A program made the position numbers and the translations under genes. A DNA stretch of 64,000 bases from Ornithodoros turicata (Eukaryota; Arthropoda; Arachnida; Ixodida; Argasidae): positions 63,634,879-63,698,878 of the forward strand of contig NC_088201.1 in assembly GCF_037126465.1 (NCBI RefSeq), in the 5' to 3' direction. Under the pieces are notes generated by a model. It worked only from the letters and a program-made list of their open reading frames with translations. It had not been told where the DNA came from and ran no database searches. This document shows positions 54,915 through 64,000 of the stretch, piece after piece; positions within the stretch are counted from its first letter, which is position 1; each line of letters opens with the position of its first letter.

Positions 54915-56759
54915 TTAATTTGTCATTGATGGCGCTATCGAATGGTATATAATTTGCTGCTCTACTCTATCAGGAACGTAAGAGATACCTCTTTAGGGTA
55001 GCACCATACATCCGAAAAATGACCGAATTGAAGCATTTTATACAAAACAAAAGCATGCTCGAAAATTTGATATGTCATAGATAGTCCCTTAGACTACACA
55101 CAGAAGAAAAAATCGAAATTCGGGACTTGATCGGTATGTGCACTGTGAATTTTTTGCCGGCCCTATACGCGGAGCCCAAATCAAGCGGTGGCACCATCTC
55201 CCGCGTAGGGCAAAATCGATTTTTTTCCAACAAATGTTCAGCTTTTGTCTTCATATGAAAACTGACTGCCCTCATTTGAAGACGTTCTGAGCGTTTGCGT
55301 TCATAACATTATTATAATCACTGAATGCTGAATGTAGTCTGTGCAAGATCCAGGTGTGCTAGCGTTTTTCACTGGACGGAGGCAGGGTGTGACGACATGA
55401 AGGACACAGTGCAGAGAGCCCTTCACGGGCCGGGGCCCGACCGGGCTTCTTAATTGGCTGTGTGATACGGGCCGAGCCGAGCCCGGGCCGACAGAATCGC
55501 CAGCACCGTGGGCCGGACCGACAAACATGTTTTCAAGAGTCTTGGCTCGGCTGGCTAACGCCAGCTGATTCCACACAATGGAGGAATATTAGTTTATATC
55601 ATCACGTGCTTGCGTCATTCCTGTGCATATATTTGCAAATGCAAGGAACGGTCACTGCATTATGCGTTTGATTCGACCCTTTAGAACATCTCAAGGCAAC
55701 TTCACATTACTCCTGACTCCTCGCATATTTCACAATCACGTTCGCAAAGCTTAGTGAGAGGGGTACATTTTGCGAGAAGCAGTATCGTTGACAACATCCT
55801 CTACCTGGTGGTGGTGGTGGTGGTGTGATGTTATAAGGAGGAGGAGTGAGGTCTGCCTGCTCATACAAGGCCGCAATCTTCACTACTTTGATGAAAGGGG
55901 AAAGGAGAGAGAAGGGGGAAGTAAAAGAGAAAGTTTAGCAGATCAGAAAATACTTACCCAGAAATGAGAAATTAGAAACATGGAGAAAAGATATTTAGAA
56001 GAAGGAGGAAAGAGGAGAGGAAAGCGTTCACGACAGTCCCACACAGGAAGCGAAAGCTAGGAGCGCGTCTCGCGCTTTTCTCGGATGTGGGTAGGGACCC
56101 TGCGAGTACAAAATCTCGTCTAGAGAGCCACAGGGAAGTTATAAGGCATTGAAACTCGAGATCAAGGTGTCTCCGTCAAGGTGTTCCTCCACAAGAACTT
56201 GGTAGTGTAACGCTAACGGCTTGCTCGCGTGTGTTCCTGGATTTAATTTCGTCTCGTTCTGTTGCGATGTTAGCTATTGTTTATCGCCTTGTCTTCTCTT
56301 CTAATAAATTTACTATAAATTTGTTTGATAAGCGACTTGAAACGCGTAAGTCACGGCTGGAAATGCCGGGCTCTACTCGCTGAGCCAGTGGGACGGGACG
56401 GGTCGGGCCTGGAAAAGCCGACAGTGCGGTGCTGTATACAGTGCAGTAATGGGAGATGTCTTCACACATGGTGTATAAAGGGCACTCAGTGCTCCTCTGT
56501 AGCCGAGGATGATCGAAACTTGGCGCAAGTTGTCTCAGGGGTGAATGCGATAAGACCTCCCCATGCATGGGTCGCACCATGTCCAACTGAAGATCGTGTA
56601 TGCTGGTTAGCGGCGCAGTCGAGCTGTTTTTGGCAAGGTTTTCAAAAAGCACCAGGGCAGAAGGGCAGCCTAAGTGTGTGCGTAAGACATTACACGACGA
56701 CACTTTACTCTGTGCGATTTTCAGCACACTTTCATCAGACGACGTAATCTGAAATTTTC

Positions 56760-59700
56760 TTTTGGGATGGCCCTCTGTACTCCTTTAAATGTGACGGATG
56801 AAATTTATTCCTTTCATTTGTACCGCTACGTTCAGAATGACGCGTTTCACTCACAGCTAATGCTACAGTTCTTTAAGGAGTATCTTAAAATAGCATCTTA
56901 GAGTATTTAGTACTCTACTCAAATTACTGTCACTTTTGAGTATTTTGTACTTTATTATAAATACTTTTAAATACTGCGCAGTATTTTGGCACATGTCTGC
57001 GTGACGCTACTTATAGGAGGCAAGCGCCGAAAAAAACAGGCGAAGCTCTAACTATAAAAACGATAGAAAGCAAAGCGAGCTGGTTTCTGATATCCATGCG
57101 AAACACCTGAGACTAGAGGAAGTAAATAAAAGACTCACACAGACGCAAGCCTTAGAACCGACACTTACCTGTGTCCGTGTGCGTATTTTTATTTATTCCT
57201 CAAGTCTCGCGTGTTTGTCATGGAGGCGAAGCTGACAGAGCGACGGCAGACGAGAGACGACGACAAACCCAACACCACAAACCCGAGGAGAGAACGAAAA
57301 CCAGGTCAAACGGGCATGCGCACTTCACCCACGTCTTTTCCCGCGCTGTGTTCACGGGGGAGCGCTGTGAGCGGCTCCTGGAGATCACGTGGTCAGGTGG
57401 TTTGGTTTGGGGCTGTTCGGTTGGTTCGGTTAGTTTGGTCTGGGTGGTTTGTTAGGAGGCCTGCCCAGTGGCCTGTCATTTTCCCTGGACGTTGCGCGGC
57501 GTGCGGTGGTACGAAAGCAGGGCGGGAGCATTCAACTATTCTGTCATTCCATTGTAAGTATATGTACTGTGTCTGAGTAGGACCGCATTGTCGATAAGTT
57601 ATGCGTATCAATGCTACTGTCGTTGTGGCAGGTCAATTCATATGCTTTTGGAAAAGGAGAATTCTATCACGGTCGTGCATGCACCGCCATGTTGTCGTTA
57701 TCCAGCACAAGCCGTGCTTGCCAACCGCGGTTAATATGGCGGCCACTGTTGCGTTCGTAGTTATCTCTAACAAAACGTAGTTACGTGTAATCTCCGCCCG
57801 TATGCCGTGCACGGCTATTACGTAGTCGGATCAAGTGTTTTTAATTGTTTTCACTACGTGATTCGACTTTTCTGAAATTTTCTGTTGTATCATTTTATCA
57901 CCCAGGTACTCAGACGCGTAACAAGTACGACGTCGTCAAGGTTGGATGCTACTCACTGGGAGGACGGAGTCTTGAGCCACCATCGGATCAATGAGTTATC
58001 CAGGCGTTCTTCGAGGCGGCATAGCGGGAGGGGTACCAGGTTTTGTATACACACAAAACACGCCTATTAAGGCTGCGTATTGTCACCGAATAAGGTTCGC
58101 TTAGCGAAGCTATTTAGTGACCCACAGTGACCGGAGAGGCGCTAATATACACTACACAGGTGCAGGGGAACGGGGGGACATTCCGCTTTTAGCTTTGGTT
58201 TGTTAGGTATGTATCGCGCCGCAGTGCTCGGTATGCACTCCCAGCCTACGGTGGCTTTCGCGTTCCGACTTGGTTAAGGGGGGGGGGGGTCGTATAAGAT
58301 GTCTTTCAGGGTTTCCCGAGGACATCGAGACTCTGTTACACAGTGGCTTTGGGATCTGCATGGTGTGGATTGAAGCAGACATTCCTCGTGTCCCACTACT
58401 GCCTGCCTAGCTGCCACATGGTTCGAGGCATCTTGAGTGGTATAAGTGGTATCAAAGTCTCTCGTTACTTTTAATTTTCTTTTGTCATGCACGTGTTTCT
58501 GTATACCTAGAGGTTCCTGGATGCATTCACGTTGTGTGATCATAACAGCAATGTTTGGCAACTTCCAGGCCGCTATTCTAAGATCCACTTAGCGGGTTAA
58601 CGAAGGCACGTTGCCATACAAGCATTTATCCTTCAACATTATGTTGTGTCGAGTTTGTCCTTTCCAGGTATGCTGCCCTATTCTGCAGTGTAGAGCCGAA
58701 CAATCAAGATCATTGACAGACTTTCCAACAGATGACCAATACTTTTGATTGTCATGATCAACCCTATCCTTTGAAATGTTGCTTTTAGTTCAATAAAACG
58801 TCCGCTTATTGTTTCACCATCAACTTGTCTTTTTCCTGTTTCTTCTATTTGGGGTGGGCCGCATTCATATTCTGTACTTCGCGTGCCGTGACTGCTTTGG
58901 AACCTATGTACTGTTTTGGGACACGGTTGTCAAAAATATCCAGCCCGTGCCCAGCAGTCCCGTATCGGCGATGTCGCGTAGGATGGAACTATGACCATGT
59001 CGAGATGAGGTACGGGCTAGCACCTGACCTGACTTGGCTTAAAAAATATTTTTCGAACACGGAAAACATGGTGCGGTTAAATGAAAATTCGCTTTTCAGA
59101 AATTGCGTCCAGACAGCAGTGATAAGTTTGGGACGGTAGTATCAGGAAAACATTCACAGGCAGACGCGATAACTGTAAGCTCGCGCGTCGCCACGTCACT
59201 TACTTCGGTTTCTCTCCTTCTTCCTGCTCGTTCCTCTCGCAGCTCTACGCAAAACCTTGCAAAGAGAGCGTGACTGAAGATGTGATTTGTTTCCTGACTG
59301 AGATGGGTATGTTTGTACTCCCGTCCGCGCTGTCTACGTTACGCGTTGTTCGAGCCAGTGTTGCATGCACGATGTGCACCTTCGCGAGGAGGTCAGGAGC
59401 GGTTTATGGGGAGATGTTTAAATTTCTGCTGTGCTTATGCTGGCGTAAAGCGTCAAAGAAAACCTTGAAAGTTGCTACAGATGCCAGTGAAATGAAGGAT
59501 GGGGAAGACAACATTTTAAAGGGGGTGCTGAATAAACGCTATAATATTTTTTTATGGAGAATAGCACGACGTTCGGGACCTTGTGGTGGTGTGTGTGCGA
59601 GGCGGAGTATGAAAGGTTACTTTGAAAGGTTGGATTATGTTATGAGTTGTACTTCTTATTCCACTATGAGTGTAAGGGAGACCGTGTCACGTGATCAACG

Positions 59701-60000
59701 TTTAGACTGTGTATATTGAGGAAGGGGAATGCTATATGCTTGAGATGAAAATGTATAGTGCCGTGTTTCTCAGCCGTGTGCTATCATTATTTTACGGCTT
59801 GTTTTAGTATGAGACGCCGAATATTTGTCACCACAACCTGGTTCGTTGACTGTATTCATTCAGGGACGCGTTGCTGGCATCCCCTGAAGATCGCAGAATC
59901 GTAACGCCGCTCATTGCACGAGGACGGACGGCGTTACGATGCTGGCTAGTTCCATCTCAAATGAAACAAGCCCGTATATATGATGTCTGGAATGAGCGAT
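56760..60000 (+). repeat. Unit X, diverged copy in the second duplicate
   Basis: Counterpart of 25181-28400. Includes the 42-bp-arm hairpin (57109-57208) and the 41-nt hairpin with one base lost (58082-58121). Frames are scrambled by indels. Confidence 0.8.
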
Positions 60001-60013
60001 AAAATATATATAT

Positions 60014-60537
60014 ATATAAAGAGGGGAAAAAAGCCATTAAAGCAATAAGTAAATGACGCTAGACATGTTTGAAATTCAAACTTACAGATGGCTTCTATGG
60101 CTGCACGTAGAGAAACAGATACTCATGGAACGATGCGACAGCACCAGAGGATACGTGTTTCGCCGTGTTCGCGGCTCGTCAGCCCTGGGTAGTTGCGCAT
60201 TGTTCGGGATTGGCAAACCAGGGGTCACTCAGCGAGCGATATACACCTGGGAGGGTGACTGAGCACTCCTCTTATGCCACAGTGCAAGCCAGTGAATTAT
60301 AAAGAGGAGAAAAAAGCCATTAAAGAAATAAGTAAATGACGCTAGACATGTTTGAAATTCAAACTTACACATTAGGATGGCTTCTATGGCTGCACGTAGA
60401 GAAACAGATACTCATGGAACGATGCGACAGCACCAGAGGACACGTGTTTCGCCGTGTTTGCGGCTCGTCAGCCCTGAGTAGCTGCGCATCGTTCGGGATT
60501 GGCAAACCAGGGGTGACTCAGCGAGCGATATACACAT
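60014..60537 (+). repeat. Tandem 283-bp direct repeat (duplicate)
   Basis: Counterpart of 28418-28941; both halves are essentially identical to the first copy, although flanks carry indels. Confidence 0.85.
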
Positions 60538-60557
60538 AAGTGCCATCTGCTATGTGA

Positions 60558-60746
60558 TAAAAACTAGTCAGACTTGGTGATAAACACAGGTAGTGCTGAG
60601 CAGTTAATGATATCATTAATGTAGATGTTAAAAAGGAGCGGCCCGAGGACGCTACCCTGTGGAACACCGTTTGGAATTAACAAATTACGGGACTGATATC
60701 TATTGAGTTCCACATACTGACACCTTTTATTGAGGTAAGAGGGGAG
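60558..60746 (-). pseudogene. LINE reverse transcriptase fragment (duplicate)
   Basis: Counterpart of 28962-29150, followed by GAGGGC (60747-60752) and the Polinton left end. Confidence 0.85.
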
Positions 60747-60752
60747 GAGGGC

Positions 60753-61150
60753 AGTAGTACAGATTCGTGCCCACACGAACCACTTTTTTCTAATCCAGTT
60801 CCAGGCATTTCTAATCCAACGCCGGCCAATTCTGATCAAGGCAAGCCACTTCTAAGTCTCTAGTTGGTCGGTCAGAGATGCACCTCTTCACACTCACTGA
60901 TCGATCCAGGCTCTGCCCCTTCACGTGATCCCTCCAATGTCTACTTGATTGGCTACCCTTCATTGCAACTCTATCAACTCATGTGGCTCATAGACACCAA
61001 AAATGGTCTATTCTATTCATTCTATAAGTCTGCTCAGAGGCTCCCAAATTGCTCACATGCCTATTGGTCCAGGGGTGGTCACTTCCATTATTTCTATAAC
61101 CTAGTGATTGGCTCAGGATCCTTTGGCTACCTCTCAGACATGCTCCCTAG
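60753..61150 (+). mobile_element. Polinton left arm, third copy
   Basis: Counterpart of 29157-29554, starting AGTAGTACAGATTCG. Interrupted at the same base by the same LTR retrotransposon. Confidence 0.85.
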
Positions 61151-64000
61151 TGTGAGCCTTCCTTCTCCCCCCGCTTACCATTGGCGACGCCCCGGTGCCA
61201 AGCCTCGCCCCTCCCCCGCTGCTGGCCAGAGTGTTCTCCTGCCTTGCCTCGCGTGCGGACGCACGCTCTCCCGTTCGTCAATAAACCAGTTATCATTATG
61301 TAGCCACAGTGACTCCACCCTTATTCACCTTCATCCCTTCATCATTTTCATCATCACTCCATTTTCTCATCATCACCCTACCCTCACATGGTCAGTCGAC
61401 CCACGGATCTCTGCCTCGGTAATCTGGCGTTCACTAGTCCATGAGGCCCAAGCCAGACTGCACCCTCACATGGCGCAGTCGAGCCCACGGTTCTCTGCCT
61501 TAGGAATCCGACGTTCACTACTCATTCAAGCCCAAGCCAGGCTGCAACCCTCACATGGCTCAGTCAACCCACGGATCTCTGCCTTGGGAATCGCATTCAC
61601 TAGTCATTCAAGCACAAGCCAGACCGTATCCCTCACATGGCGCAGTCGACCCACGGATCTCTGCCTCGGGAATCCGGTGTCCGCTAGTCCTTCAAGCCCA
61701 AACCAGACTGTACCTTCATATGGCACAGTCGACTGCTTCGGGAATCCAGCGTTCACTAGTCATTCAAGCCAAAACCAGACTGCACACTCGCATGACGTAG
61801 TCTACTTTCGAATCTCAACATGGGCAAGTCCACATCCGGTAAGTAGACAAGCTCAGAGTTCATCAGTCACCACTCCAAACCTAGCAGCCCCGCAGCCCCG
61901 TCCCCTGCTGAAAAACCCCTACCGTCCCCACGCAGCCTCGCCACCCAAGACGGACATTACACATTCCATGATGGCCGCCACTTGAACATTCGTCCGCCCA
62001 TTGCATCATCTTTCTCGCCTGGCTTCCATGCCCGAGCATAGCAGCTTAGTTTACGGCCCCTCGGTCATGTCGTCGCGGGTTCACATGACTTGCCATTTGC
62101 CTTTCCGCCTCCGCCCTTGGCCTTCAGTTCACGCTTCGTCTCGAAACGCGATGGCGTCGCTCATCAACTGGGACGCATTTCCAGTATCACTCAGCTTGGT
62201 GATGTATCGGACGAAGCCCTCAAACAACAACTGCGACATCGTGGGTTATCATGTCATGGTCGTCGAAGTGCCCTCATGCGCAGACTATGCGACTGTATAC
62301 AAGAAGAACGAGGTGCTTGGTCCTTATCCGTCCAACCGCCTACCCAACAATCACCTACCGCCCCCTCGCAAATATTGTCGGAGTCTTCACAGCCTTCTCT
62401 CAGTCAGTCACTCCGTCGGTGCTGCAAGTCACGACGATGCCCGACGTGTCACAGGTCTATCCACACCTTTGAGGACAACTTCCGTCACTCGTCGAAGCAG
62501 TGGTTGAGCGAACTCGAATGCGCATGCAAGCTCGCACAGTGGTCTGACGAAGCCCTTCGAGCAATTGCTGTAAGCAAACTTCGTGAACGGCCCGCAACTG
62601 GCACGACGCTCTTGGGAAACACTATGGAACGTGGTTATCTTGGAAAACGGCGTTCCAGACTCAGTTCAGGGATGATTTCACGCTGATAGAATGGCAAGCA
62701 AAAATCTCTGAATGCGTTCAAAGTCCAGGGCAATCACGGGACAGCTACACGTTCGCCAACTCAAGCTCCTTGCCCGTTCTCCAGTTCCCATGACTGAAAA
62801 GCAGCGAATTGACTATCTTCTTCAAGGACTTTCAAGAACTCAACTTTGTGGCAGCATCTGTTGCCCAGCGACCAAAGACCGTTGCAGACTTCATTGACAT
62901 CGTCACTGACCACGAGAATAGCCTCATACATGCCCGACGTTGTCATCGCCTTACGTCTCAGCAACGGACTGACAGCCCACCTCAACCGCGAATGTCAACA
63001 ACTGGATCGCAGATTCAAAATGGTCGCATGTCTTCGTCTACCTCCCCAAGTCACACTCTTCCATCTCCTGCGAGCGGCATCACGAACTCTTTGCTTGCTC
63101 GTCGCCAACGTATCTCTGCCTTGCCTACAGCTGAGCAGGAAGCGAAATACAAAGCGATATCCGACCAATGCGGAGCCCCAGCGTTTCGTAGAGGACAAGA
63201 TATTTCCACAAGCCTTGGTACACAGGATGCATTCCCAGACACAGGATCCAAGCTCACTCTCGTGTCCCAATCACTTCTTCCCGCCCACATGGTCCTTCCA
63301 TGCACCCAGCCTCCTCTGCATGTAGTAGGTGGTTCCTCAGTGCTGCCAATAGGTACTGCCATCCTTGAGATCACCATCGGTAACGTCTCTGCCTTGGTCA
63401 AAGCAGCAGTTCTGACCAACCAATGAGTTGCCCTTCATCATTGGTTAAGATTGGTTCGAAAATGCCAAAGCTCGATTGATTTTCCAGCCACCCAAGCCAA
63501 CCTACTTACAGCATGACCTTCTCTTGCACTATCATACAGGCACGCCCCAAGGTTGCCACCTCGCGTGGTCAATGCTGTTATCCTTCAAGGTTCTGGCCCT
63601 TGCCTGTACTGCTGGTGCTCCTATCCTAAAGACTGCCTACAAACGGATCCCTTGCCTTCTGAGCAGGAACCTTCCTGGATAGCCTTCAACCAAGAAGTAC
63701 CTTTCAACATGCCTGAGGCCAACACCGAACCCCAGCCTTCAGCCCGAGCCCACCCGGGGTTATCTCAGTTTCAATTCATAGTGAGCTTCCACCAGCCGCA
63801 ATCGGAGCTCAACAGGAACAGACAAAGAAACTCCTGTCGCAAGACATTATACGTTATGCTACAGGCCCCTGGGGCGTTTCCTGTCATTGTCGTCGACAGG
63901 GTAACAGAAAGCGACTTTGTGTGAACTATGTGCCTTTGAACGAACGTATTATCAGTGTTGTTCAACCTTTGCCTCATGCGGATGACATCATCCAAGACAT
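61151..64000 (+). mobile_element. Ty3/gypsy-type retrotransposon (duplicate, truncated by window)
   Basis: 5' LTR 61151-61388, the 83-bp tandem array from 61389, gag-protease, and the start of reverse transcriptase to the window end. Same insertion as 29555. Confidence 0.9.
62151..64000 (+). pseudogene. Gag-protease frame broken by indels
   Basis: Starts MASLINWDAF at 62151 like the intact 582-codon frame at 30559, but single-base differences (for example near 62180, 62398, 62453, 62585, 62758, 63421) shift the frame repeatedly. Protease DTGSKLTLVS is readable near 63238. Because most differences are one-base indels in a region full of them, these may be sequencing errors. Confidence 0.75.

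Larger units (their letters stand above)
47697..64000 (+). repeat. Second copy of the 15.6-32.4 kb region
   Basis: Collinear with 15627-32400 (offset about 32.07 kb at the start, 31.6 kb at the end, the difference being listed insertions). Up to about 53 kb the copies are almost identical outside insertions; beyond that this copy shows frequent one-base indels, often in homopolymers. It runs off the window. Either a tandem duplication of about 32 kb or an unresolved haplotype. Confidence 0.9.

Overview
The window is eukaryotic repeat-rich DNA with no complete host gene that I can recognise. Compact introns, tRNA-derived SINEs, THAP and DUF4806 fragments, a Penelope GIY-YIG fragment and protein-primed DNA polymerase B remnants suggest an arthropod, most likely a chelicerate such as an ixodid tick (inference; no single-copy marker gene is present). 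Almost everything recognisable is a transposable element, and several insertions can be dated relative to each other from target-site duplications (TSDs) and from empty sites in paralogous copies.

Layout. 1-106 and 10257-11600 are two halves of one minus-strand LINE, split by a 10.15-kb Polinton/Maverick-like element (107-10256) with AG...CT ends and a 6-bp TSD GAGGGC. Inside it polymerase B is present twice, facing outward from the centre: a minus-strand partial copy in the left arm and a longer plus-strand copy in the right. The element carries a mariner, two hAT-like MITEs, a Tc1-like MITE and two DUF4806 exons. 11.8-15.6 kb holds a Harbinger transposase fragment, a SINE piece and a 423-bp LTR mini-element whose 3' LTR was hit by a palindromic MITE. 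15.6-28.9 kb holds two diverged copies of an unidentified repeat unit with strongly conserved hairpins. 28.9-38.9 kb is a second, collapsed copy of the Polinton, also in inverted-duplicate form, interrupted by a Ty3/gypsy-type retrotransposon (29555-35089) and by a foldback insertion with hammerhead-like cores. 38.9-47.7 kb contains a Penelope fragment, a 1.4-kb inverted-repeat element with half a THAP domain, a second THAP remnant and several inverted repeats.

From about 47.7 kb to the window end the sequence repeats 15.6-32.4 kb at an offset of about 32 kb, so the window shows either a long tandem duplication or two haplotypes placed in series. The copies differ by clean insertions (two hAT MITEs, one SINE tail). 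The second copy gains many one-base indels beyond about 53 kb, which looks like weakly polished long-read sequence, so frameshifts there should not be read as biology.

Most interesting points: two Polinton derivatives at one LINE site, both with the polymerase gene as an inverted duplication and an intron near its 3' end; the paired hammerhead-like cores; tandem 83-bp repeats carrying the presumed primer-binding site of the retrotransposon; and the unidentified hairpin-bearing repeat unit.
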